Below are positions 41,901 through 53,900 of a DNA stretch of 64,000 nt, in pieces; position 1 is the first letter of the stretch, and each line of letters begins with the position of its first letter. Where the stretch lies: assembly GCA_000310025.1 (NCBI GenBank), contig FN649752.1, positions 673,550 to 737,549 of the forward strand, in the 5' to 3' direction. Under the pieces are notes generated by a model. It saw only the letters and a program-made list of their open reading frames with translations, made no database searches and was not told the origin of the DNA. Position numbers and translations under genes: made by a program. Source of the DNA: Ectocarpus siliculosus. Lineage: Eukaryota; Sar; Phaeophyceae; Ectocarpales; Ectocarpaceae.

Positions 41901-44900
41901 ATCGGCGCTCGAGGAGAGTTCCGCGGCACCACCAGAGGGAGAGGCGGCCGCCCCAGTGGTGGATGAGGTACTACCGTCATCCACCGACGACGGTTCTCCC
42001 ACAACTCCTGTGGAGGCGACGTCCGTGGTAGACGATGCATCGGTGGTCGTTGAAGCGGCCGCTGTGGACCCTGCGGCTGCGGCGTCGAGCGTGCCAGAAC
42101 CAACTCCGGCCGTCGTGGACGAGGTACCCGAACCGGCGGAGGTGGAGGTGGTCCCGTCGTGTTCCGGCGAGGTCACGGAGGAGCGAGACGGCGCTGCAGC
42201 CGACGACGTGCCATCTCCGGCGTTGGCTGCAGAGGCCACTGCTGCCGAGGTCGCCGAGCCGGTCCTGTCTGGCACGGGTGATGTTGTGCCGGAGGCTGTG
42301 GTCGTGGCGGCCCCGTTGTTGGAAGTCGAGCCGGTGTCAGAGTTGGGCGAGGTAGCGGGGACGACACCGGTTATTGGTGGAGACGACGCAGACCCGTCTA
42401 TGCCAGCGCTCACGGACGGTTTACCTTCAGCGGGAATGGAGAAGGCAGAGGCGGTGGAGTTGGATGGTGGTGCTGTCGAAGCGCCGATCGAGGCGAGTGT
42501 GTGAAATGGTTGTAGTAGCTGTTAAGACTGTTTGGGTGATTTTTGGAGGTTGTACGCCAAGGTGAAAATGTGTGGGAACGTGGCGATTTTGGGTCAAGAT
42601 TGGGCCGTTCCTGTGGAAGCGATGAAGACGTTCGACATTGGCCAACGACGACGACGTAGCTTCTGTGGGTTGCCCTTTCAACCCCCTCGTTTATACTACC
42701 GGTTGGTGTCCGTGGCTCTCTATTTCCATGGTATGCCGCGGCGTGACGTCCTTGATCTCCCGCTGTCGCTCTGTTGGACCCTGTACGTAAACTTTCTGCA
42801 GGTAGTCGGTGGCGCAACCTCCGACCAACCCACTTGGGTGGCAGCGGAAGACGCCCCGATCGATGATGTCCCGGTGACTGCCGTGGCGGAGCCGTCTGTG
42901 CCCGCGCCGGCTGAGGAGACACCGAAGCAGGCAGACGGCGACACCGCGGGGGACGTTTCGTCGAGTACCGGTGAAGATGTGGATGTCGCTGAGAAGGCGC
43001 CGGTGTCGGCGGGGTTGGTGTCCGCGCTGGTATCGGCGCTCGAGGAGAGTTCGGCGGCACCACCAGAGGGAGAGGCGGCCGCCCCAGTGGTGGACGAGGT
43101 ACTACCGTCATCCACCGACGACTGTTCTCCCACAGCTCGTGTGGAGCCGACGTCCGTTGTAGACGATGCATCGGTGGTCGTTGAAGCGGCCGCTGTGGAC
43201 CCTGCGGCTGCGGCGTCGAGCGTGCCAGAACCAACTCCGGCCGTCGTGGACGAGGTAGCCGAACCGGCGGAGGTGGAGGTGGTCCCGTCGTGTTCCGGCG
43301 AGGTCACGGAGGAGCGAGACGGCGCTGCAGCCGACGACGTGCCATCTTCGGCGTTGACTGCAGAGGCCACTGCTGCCGAGGTCGCCGAGCCGGTCCTGTC
43401 TGGCACGGGTGATGTTGTGCCGGAGGTTGTGGTGGACGTGACGGCCCCGTTGTCGGAAATCGAGTCGGTGTCAGAGGTGGGCGAGGTAGCGGCGAAGACG
43501 TCTGGTACTGATGCTGAGGAGGCAGACCCGTCTATGCCAGTACTGGTGGACGATTTGTGCGCCGTTGAGCCGGAGGAAGCAGAGACGGTGGAATTGGATA
43601 GTGGTGCTGTCGAGGCGCCGATCGAGGTGAGTGTGTGGAGTACTTTTGTTGTATTTTGCCCACCAATTGTTGGGTATTGTTGATCGAGGTGGAAACGAAT
43701 GCAGGTGTTGCAACGTGAAGAAGGCATCGGGCCGTTCCTGTGGAAGTTATGCAGACCTTCGATATCGGCGAATGACGACGTAGGTTTTGTGGGTTGCCCC
43801 TTTAACCCCCTTGGTTATACTAGCGGTTGTATCTCGCGACTCTCCAGAACAATGTTCCATCAGACCTTGACGTCCTCTTTTTCCCGTTGTCGCTCTGCTG
43901 GCCCTTTTCGTACAATTTCTGTAGGATCTCGAGGTCTCACCCTCCAATCAACTAAGTTCGGGTTCGGCCGGAGACGCCCCGATCGATGCCGTCCTGGTGA
44001 CTGCCGCGGCTGAGGAGACACCAAAGAAGGCAGACGGCGAGACCGCCGGGGACGTTCCGTCGAGCATGACCGGAGATGTAGATGTCGCTGAGAAGGCGCC
44101 GGTGTCGGCGGGGTTGGTGTCCGCGCTGGTATCGACGCTCGAGGGGATTATCGCGGCGCCATCGGAGGAAGAGGCGGCCGCTCCAGTCGCGGATGAGGTA
44201 CTACCCTCGGCCACCGACGACGCTGCTACTACAGCTCCTGCGGAGGCGACGTCCGTTGTAGGCGATGCATCCGTGGGCATCGAATCAGCTCCTGCTGACC
44301 CTGCTGTGTCCGAGGAGGACCCTGCGGACGCGGTGTCGAGCGCGCTAGAACCAAGCCCGGTCGTGGTAGACGAGGTACCCCAACCTGCGGAGACAGGCAC
44401 GGTCCCGTCGAGTACCGGCGGGGTCCCGGAGGAGCCAGAGGGTGCGGAAGCCGACGCCATGCCATGTTCGGCGTTGGTTGTGGAGGCGATTGCTGTGCCT
44501 GTCGCCGAATCGGTTCTGTCTGGCCCGGGTGATGTGGTGCCGGAGACTGTGGTGGACGTGGCGACGCCGGTGTCGGAAATCAAGCCGTTGTCAGAGGTGG
44601 GCGAGGTAGCGGCGACAACGTCTGGTACTGATGCTGAGGAGGCAGACCCGTGTATTCCACCGCTGGTGGGCGGTTTGTCTCCAGCGGGAGTGGAGGGAGC
44701 AGAGGCGGCAGAGTTGGATGGTGGTGCGGTCGAAGAGCCGATCGAGGCGAGTGTGTGAAGTGTTTCCGGTCGAGGTTATACTTAATTGGCGAGATTTGGA
44801 CGTTTAGTGTCAATGTTGACACCTGAGCAGATGGTACGATGTGCACTCAGGATTAGGCCGGTAAGAAGAATGCAGACGTTCGACATCAGGCTATGACGAC

Positions 44901-47900
44901 GAAAGTAGTTCGTTGGTTACTCCCTCAACGTCGTCGTTGACGCTAGCTGTCGTATCGCGTGGCTCTCGCTCGCTAGTGCTATTGTATACATCGGCGCTTG
45001 ACATGCTCGTTCTCCCGCCTGTTGCGCTGTGGGACCCTGCGTGTATGTTTTGTTCAGGACATCGGTGGCACACCCTCCGAGCAACCCACATCGGTGGCAG
45101 CAGACGACGCCCCGATCGATGTTGTGCCGGAGACTGGTGTGGTGGAGCCGTCTGTGTCCGTGACGGCTGAGGAGACGCCGAAGCAGACTGACGGTGAGAT
45201 CGCTGGGGACTCGAGTACCGGTGAAGATGTGGATGCCACTGAGGAGGCGCCGGTGTCGGCGGGGTCAGTGTCGGCGCTGGTGTCGGCGCGCGAGGAGAGT
45301 TCGGCGGTGCCATCGGAAGAGGCGGCCGTCCCAGTCGTGGATGAGGTACTGCCGTCATCCACCGACGACTGTTCTCCTACAGCTCCTGCAGAGACGACGT
45401 CCGTTGTAGACGATGCATCCGTGGTCGTTGACGTTGCGGCCGTAGAGCCTGCCGTGTCCGTGGAGGAGACAGGCGCTACGGTATCAAGCGTACCAGAATC
45501 ATGTCCGACCGTCGTAGACGAGGTACCCGAACCGGCGGTGACGGACGTGGTCCCGTCGAGTGTGGAAGCCGACGACGGGCCATCTTCGGCGTTGGTTGTG
45601 GAGGCTACTGCTACCGTCGCCGAGGAGCCGGTGCTATCTGGCACGGGTGATGTGATGCCAGAGGCTGTGGGTGACCTGGCGATGCCGGTATTGGAAGTCG
45701 AGCCGGTGTCGGAGGTTGACGAGGTAGCAGCCACGACGTCTAGTACTGATGGTGGCGATGCAGACCCATCTGTGCCAGCGGTCGTGGACGGTTTGTCTGC
45801 AGCGGGAGCGCAGGAATCCGAGGCGGCGGAGTTGGATGGTGGTGCAGGCGAAGCGCCGATCGAGGCGAGTGTGTGAAGTGGTTATAGTAGCGGTTTGACC
45901 AAGCGATACTTGGAGATTCTGCACTAATCAATGTGGAAATGTGGGCGACCACGGCGATTGGCAGTCAATATTTTTGCGGTTGTGTTGACATGGTGAACCC
46001 GTTCGACATCGGCCTTCGGCGGACAGTGTTTCGTTGGTGAAAGATTGGGCCGTTACTATGGAAGCGATGAAGACGTTCGACATAGGCCAACGACGACGAC
46101 GTAGTTTTGTGGGTTGCCCATTCAACCCCCTCGTTTATACTACCGGTTGGTGTCCGTGGCTCTCTATTTCCATGGTATGCCGCGGTGTGACGTCCTTGAT
46201 CTCCCGCTGTCGCTCTGTTGGACCCTGTACGGAAACTTTCTGCAGGTAGTCGGTGGCGCAACCTCCGACCAACCCACTTGGGTGGCAGCGGAAGACGCCC
46301 CGATCGATGATGTCCCGGTGACTGCTGTGGCGGAGCCGTCTGTGCCCGCGCCGGCTGAGGAGACACCGAAGCAGGCAGACGGCGAGACCACCGGGGACGT
46401 TCCGCCGAGCACCGGTGAAGATGTGGATGTCGCTGAGAAGGCGCCGGTGTCGGCGGGGTTGGTGTCCGCGCTGGTATCGGCGCTCGAGGAGAGTGCGGTT
46501 GCACCACCGGAGGGAGAGGCGGCCGCCCCAGTGGTGGACGAGGTACTACCGTCATCCACCGACGACTGTTCTCCCACAGCTCCTGTGGAGGCGACGTCCG
46601 TTGTAGACGATGCATCGGTGGTCGTTGAAGCGGCTGCTGTGGACCCTGCGGCTGCGGCGTCGAGCGTGCCAGAACCAATTCCGGCCGTCGTGGACGAGGT
46701 ACCCGAACCGGCGGAGGTGGAGGTGGTCCCGTCGTGTTCCGGCGAGGTCACGGAGGAGCGAGACGGCGCTGCAGCCGACGACGTGCCATCTTCGGCGTTG
46801 ACCGCGGAGGCCACTGCTGCCGAGGTCGCCGAGCCGGTCCTGTCTGGCACGGGTGATGTTGTGCCGGAGGTTGTGGTGGTCGTGGCGGCCCCGTTGTCGG
46901 AAGTCGAGCCGGTGTCAGAGTTGGGCGAGGTAGCGGCGACGACGTCTGGTTCTGATGCTGAGGAGGCAGACCCTTCTATTCCACTGCTGGTGGACGATTT
47001 GTCTCCATCGGGAGCGGAGGAATCCGAGGCGGCGGAGTTGGATGGTGGTGCGGGCGAAGTGCCGATCGAGGCGAGTGTGTGAAGTGTTTCCGGTCGAGGT
47101 TGGCCTAGCGGAGATTGGGATGTTTAGTGTCAATGTTGACACCTGAGCGGATGGTACGATGTGCACTCAGGATTAGGCCGGTACGAAGAATGCAGACGTT
47201 CGGCATCAGGCTATGACGACGAAAGTAGTTCGTTGGTTACTCTCCTCAGCGTCGTCGTTGACGCTAGCTGTCGTATCGCGTGGCTCTCGCTCGCTAGTGC
47301 TGTTGTATACATCGGCGCTTGACATGCTCGTTCTCCCGCCTGTTGCGCTGTGGGACCCTGCGTGTATGTTTTGTTCAGGACATCGGTGGCACACCCTCCG
47401 AGCAACCCGCATCGGTGGCAGCGGACGACGCCCCGATCGATGTTGTGCCGGAGACTGGTGTGGTGGAGCCGTCTGTGTCCGTGACGGCTGAGGAGACGCC
47501 GAAGCAGACTGACGGTGAGATCGCTGGGGACGTTCCGTCGAGTACCGGTGAAGATGTGGATGCCACTGAGGAGGCGCCGGTGTCGGCGGGGTCAGTGTCG
47601 GCGCTGGTGTCGGCGCTCGAGGAGAGTTCGGTGGCGCCATCGGCGGAAGAGGCGGCCGTCCCAGTCTTGGATGAGATACTGCCGTCATCCACCGACGACG
47701 GTTCTCCTACAGCTCCTGCAGAGACGACGTCCGTTGTAGACGATGCATCCGTGGTCGTTGACGTTGCGGCCGTAGAGCCTACCGTGTCCGTGGAGGACCC
47801 TGCGGCTGTGGCGTCGAGCGGTCCCATAGCATGTGTGACCGTCGCGGACGAGGTACCCGAACCGGCGGTGACGGACGTGGTCCCGTCGAGTGTGGAAGCC

Positions 47901-50900
47901 GACGACGTGCCATCTTCGGGAGTGGTTGAAGAGGCGAACACTACAACCGTGGAGGAGCCGGTGCTATCTGGCACGGGTGATGTGATGCCAGAGGCTGTGG
48001 GTGACCTGGCGATGACGGTGTTGGAAGTCGAGCCGGTGTCAGAGGTGGACGAGGTAGCAGCCATGACGTCTGGTACTGATGGTGGCGATGCAGACCCATC
48101 TATAACAGCGCTCGTGGACGGTTTGTCTCCAACGGGAGCGGCGGAATCCGAGGCGGATGAGTTGGATGGTGGTGCAGGCGATGCGCCGATCGAGGCGAGT
48201 GTGTGAAGTGGTTTTGGTAAGGGGTTAGACCAGGCCGAGTTTGGAGGTTGGGCTTCAAGGTGAAAACGTGAGCGGATGCTTCGATGTGTGGTCGAGATCG
48301 GGGTGATAGTGTCGAAAGGATACAGACCTGCGACAGCAACCTATGACAAAGAGGTAGTTTGTAGTTTGTTGGTTGCCTTTCTCAACGCCACTATTTACAC
48401 TAAGGGTCGTATCCCGTGGCTCTGGCTTGCGTGTTATGGTATCCATTGCTTGACATCCTCGTTCTTCCGCCTGTCACTCTGTGGGCCCCTAATCGTATGT
48501 TTCGTTCAGGACGTCGATGGTGCACTCGCCAATCAACCTACATCGGTGGCGGTCGAAGATGTCCCGATCGATGTTGTCCCGGCGACTGTGGAGGAGCCGT
48601 CTGTGTCCGCGACGACTGAAGAGAGACCGAAGCAGGCAGACGGAGAGACCGCCGGGGACGTTCCGTCGAGTACAGGTGAAGATATGGTTGCCACGGAGAA
48701 GGCACCGGTGTCCGCGGGGTTGGTGTCCGCGCTGGTATCGACGCTCGAGGGGATTATCGCGGCTCCAGCGGAGGAAGAGGCGGCCGCTCCAGTCGTGGAT
48801 GAGATGGATGAGGTACTACCCTCGGCCACCGACGACGCTGCTACTACAGCTCCTGCGGAGGCGACGTCCGTTGTAGGCGATGCATCCGTGGGCATCGAAT
48901 CAGCTCCTGCTAACCCTGCTGTTTCCGTGAAGGACCCTGCGGACGCGGTGTCGAGCGTGCTAGAACCAAGCCCGGTCGTGGTAGACGAGGTACCCCAACC
49001 TGCGGAGACGGGCACGGTCCCGTCGAGTACCGGCGGGGTCCCGGAGGAGCCAGAGGGTGCGGAAGCCGACGCCATGCCGTGTTCGGCGTTGGTTGTGGAG
49101 GCGATTGCTGTGCCTGTCGCCGAATCGGTTCTGTCTGGCCCGGGTGATGTGGTGCCGGAGACTGTGGTGGACGTGGCGGCTCCGGTGTCGGAAATCGAGC
49201 CAGCGGCAGACGTGGGCGAGGTAGCGGCGACGATGTTTGGTACTGATGCTGAGGAGGCAGACCCGTCTATTCCACCGCTGGTGGCTGATTTGTCTCCAGC
49301 GGGAGCGGAGGAATCCGAGGCGGCAGAGTTGGATGGTGGTGCGGTCGAAGAGCCGATCGAGGCGAGTGTGTGAAGTGTTTCCGGTCGAGGTTATACTTAA
49401 TTGGCGAGATTTGGGCGTTTAGTGTCAATGTTGACACCTGAGCGGATGGTACGATGTGCACTCAGGATTAGGCCGGTACGAAGAATGCAGACGTTCGACA
49501 TCAGGCTATGACGACGAAAGTAGTTCGTTGGTTACTCTCCTCAACGTCGTCGTTCACGCTATAGCTGTCGTATCGCGTGGCTCTCGCTCGCTAGTGCTGT
49601 TGTATACATCGGTGCTTGACATGCTCGTTCTCCCGCCTGTTGCGCTGTGGGACCCTGCGTGTATGTTTTGTTCAGGACATCGGTGGCACACCCTCCGAGC
49701 AACCCGCATCGGTGGCAGCGGACGACGCCCCGATCGATGTTGTGCCGGAGACTGGTGTGGTGGAGCCGTCTGTGTCCGTGACGGCTGAGGAGACGCCGAA
49801 GCAGACTGACGGTGAGATCGCTGGGGACGTTCCGTCGAGTACCGGTGAAGATGTGGATGCCACTGAGGAGGCGCCGGTGTCGGCGGGGTCAGTGTCGGCG
49901 CTGGTGTCGGCGCTCGAGGAGAGTTCGGTGGCGCCATCGGCGAAAGAGGCGGCCGCTCCAGTCTTGGATGAGGTACTGCCGTCATCCACCGACGACGGTT
50001 CTCCTACAGCTCCTGCAGAGACGACGTCCGTTGTAGACGATGCATCCGTGGTCGTTGACGTTGCGGCCGTAGAGCCTACCGTGTCCGTGGAGGACCCTGC
50101 GGCTGTGGCGTCGAGCGGTCCCATAGCATGTGTGACCGTCGCGGACGAGGTACCCGAACCGGCGGTGACGGACGTGGTCCCGTCGAGTGTGGAAGCCGAC
50201 GACGTGCCATCTTCGGGAGTGGTTGAAGAGGAAAATGATGTCACGGTGGAGGAGCCGGTGCTATCTGGCACGGGTGATGTTGTGCCGGAAGCTGTGGTGG
50301 ACGTGGCGACGCCGGTGTTGGAAGTCGAGCCGGTGTCAGAGGTCGGCGAGGTAGCAGCCATGACGTCTGGTACTGATGGTGGCGATGCAGACCCATCTAT
50401 GCCAGCGCTCGTGGACGGTTTGTCTCCAACGGGAGCGGCGGAAGCAGAGGCGGCGGAGTTGGATGGTGGTGCAGTCGAAGCGCCGATCGAGGCGAGTGTG
50501 TGAAGTGGTTTTGGTAAGGGGTTAGACCAGGCCGAGTTTGGAGGTTGGGCTTCAAGGTGAAAACGTGAGCGGATGCTTCGATGTGTGGTCGAGATCGGGG
50601 TGATAGTGTCGAAAGGATACAGACCTGCGACAGCAACCTATGACAAAGAGGTAGTTTGTAGTTTGTTGGTTGCCTTTCTCAACGCCACTATTTACACTAA
50701 GGGTCGTATCCCGTGGCTCTGGCTTGCGTGTTATGGTATCCATTGCTTGACATCCTCGTTCTTCCGCCTGTCACTCTGTGGGCCCCTAATCGTATGTTTC
50801 GTTCAGGACGTCGATGGTGCACTCGCCAATCAACCTACATCGGTGGCGGTCGAAGATGTCCCGATCGATGTTGTCCCGGCGACTGTGGAGGAGCCGTCTG

Positions 50901-53900
50901 TGTCCGCGACGACTGAAGAGAGACCGAAGCAGGCAGACGGAGAGACCGCCGGGGACGTTCCGTCGAGTACAGGTGAAGATATGGTTGCCACGGAGAAGGC
51001 ACCGGTGTCCGCGGGGTTGGTGTCCGCGCTGGTATCGACGCTCGAGGGGATTATCGCGGCTCCAGCGGAGGAAGAGGCGGCCGCTCCAGTCGTGGATGAG
51101 ATGGATGAGGTACTACCCTCGGCCACCGACGACGCTGCTACTACAGCTCCTGCGGAGGCGACGTCCGTTGTAGGCGATGCATCCGTGGGCATCGAATCAG
51201 CTCCTGCTAACCCTGCTGTTTCCGTGAAGGACCCTGCGGACGCGGTGTCGAGCGTGCTAGAACCAAGCCCGGTCGTGGTAGACGAGGTACCCCAACCTGC
51301 GGAGACGGGCACGGTCCCGTCGAGTACCGGCGGGGTCCCGGAGGAGCCAGAGGGTGCGGAAGCCGACGCCATGCCGTGTTCGGCGTTGGTTGTGGAGGCG
51401 ATTGCTGTGCCTGTCGCCGAATCGGTTCTGTCTGGCCCGGGTGATGTGGTGCCGGAGACTGTGGTGGACGTGGCGGCTCCGGTGTCGGAAATCGAGCCAG
51501 CGGCAGACGTGGGCGAGGTAGCGGCGACGATGTTTGGTACTGATGCTGAGGAGGCAGACCCGTCTATTCCACCGCTGGTGGCTGATTTGTCTCCAGCGGG
51601 AGCGGAGGAATCCGAGGCGGCAGAGTTGGATGGTGGTGCGGTCGAAGAGCCGATCGAGGCGAGTGTGTGAAGTGTTTCCGGTCGAGGTTATACTTAATTG
51701 GCGAGATTTGGGCGTTTAGTGTCAATGTTGACACCTGAGCGGATGGTACGATGTGCACTCAGGATTAGGCCGGTACGAAGAATGCAGACGTTCGACATCA
51801 GGCTATGACGACGAAAGTAGTTCGTTGGTTACTCTCCTCAACGTCGTCGTTCACGCTATAGCTGTCGTATCGCGTGGCTCTCGCTCGCTAGTGCTGTTGT
51901 ATACATCGGTGCTTGACATGCTCGTTCTCCCGCCTGTTGCGCTGTGGGACCCTGCGTGTATGTTTTGTTCAGGACATCGGTGGCACACCCTCCGAGCAAC
52001 CCGCATCGGTGGCAGCGGACGACGCCCCGATCGATGTTGTGCCGGAGACTGGTGTGGTGGAGCCGTCTGTGTCCGTGACGGCTGAGGAGACGCCGAAGCA
52101 GACTGACGGTGAGATCGCTGGGGACGTTCCGTCGAGTACCGGTGAAGATGTGGATGCCACTGAGGAGGCGCCGGTGTCGGCGGGGTCAGTGTCGGCGCTG
52201 GTGTCGGCGCTCGAGGAGAGTTCGGTGGCGCCATCGGCGAAAGAGGCGGCCGCTCCAGTCTTGGATGAGGTACTGCCGTCATCCACCGACGACGGTTCTC
52301 CTACAGCTCCTGCAGAGACGACGTCCGTTGTAGACGATGCATCCGTGGTCGTTGACGTTGCGGCCGTAGAGCCTGCCGTGTCCGTGGAGGACCCTGCGGC
52401 TGTGGCGTCGAGCGGTCCCATAGCATGTGTGACCGTCGCGGACGAGGTACCCGAACCGGCGGTGACGGACGTGGTCCCGTCGAGTGTGGAAGCCGACGAC
52501 GTGCCATCTTCGGCGTTGGTTGTGGAGGTCACTGCTACCGTCGCCGAGGAGCCGGTGCTATCTGGCACGGGTGATGTGATGCCAGAGGCTGTGGGTGACC
52601 TGGCGATGACGGTGTTGGAAGTCGAGCCGGTGTCAAAGGTGGACGAGGTAACAGCCACGACGTCTGGTACTGATGGTGGCGATGCAGACCCATCTGTGCC
52701 AGCGCTTGTTGACGATTTGTCTTCAGCGGGAGCGCAGGAATCCGAGGCGGCGGAGTTGGATGGTGGTACGGGCGAAGCGCCGATCGAGGCGAGTGTGTGA
52801 AGTGGTTATAGTAGCGGATTGACCAAGCGATACTTGGAGGTTCTGCACTAATCAATGTGGAAATGTGGGCGAGCGTGGCCATTGGCAATCAATATTTTTG
52901 CGGTTGTGTTGACATGGTGAACCCGTTCGACATCGGCCTTCGGCGGACAGTGTTTCGTTGGTGTCCTTCTCAACACTGCTGTCGTTTGCACTCCCCGTTG
53001 CATCGTCGTGGCTATTGCTTGCTAGTGCTAGGGTATCCACGAGCGCTTGACATTCTCGTTCTTCCGCTGTCGCTCTGCTGGATCCTGCATGTACGTGCGC
53101 GTTCTGCAGGTCGTGGTATCGGCGCTCGAGGAGAGTTTAGCGGCACCACCGGAGGGAGCGGCGGCCGCCCCAGTGGTGGATGCGGTACTACCGTCATCCA
53201 CCGGCGACTGTTCTCCCACAGCTCCTGTGGAGTCGACGTCCGTTGTAGACGATGCATCGGTGGTCGTTGAAGCGGCCGCTGTGGACCCTGCGGCTGCGGC
53301 GTCGAGCGTGCCAGAACCATCTCCGGCCGCCGTGGACGAGGTACCCGAACCGGCGGAGGTGGAGGTGGTCCCGTCGTGTTCCGGCGAGGTCACGGAGGAG
53401 CGAGACGGCGCTGCAGCCGACGACGTGCCATCTTCGGCGTTGGCTGCGGAGGCCTCTGCTGCCGAGGTCGCCGAGCCGGTCCTGTCTGGCACGGGTGATG
53501 TTGTGCCGGAGGGTGTGGTCGACGTGGCAGCTCCGTTGTTGGAAGTCGAGCCGGTGTCAGAGGTGGGCGAGGTAGCGGTGACGACACCTGGTACTGATGC
53601 TGAGGAGGCAGACCCTTCTATGCCAGCACTGGTGGACGATTTGTCCCCGGTTGAGCCGGAGGAAGCAGATACGGTGGAATTGGATGGTGGTGCTGTCGAG
53701 GCGCCGATCGAGGTGAGTGTGTGGAGTATTACTGTTGTTCTTAACCCACCAATTGTTGAGTATTGTTGATCGAGGTGCAAACGAATGCAGGTGTTGCAAG
53801 GTGAAGAAGGCATCGGGCCGTTCCTGTGGAAGTTATGCAGACCTTCGATATTGGCGAATGACGACGTAGGTTTTGTGGGTTGCCCCTTTAACCCCCTTGG

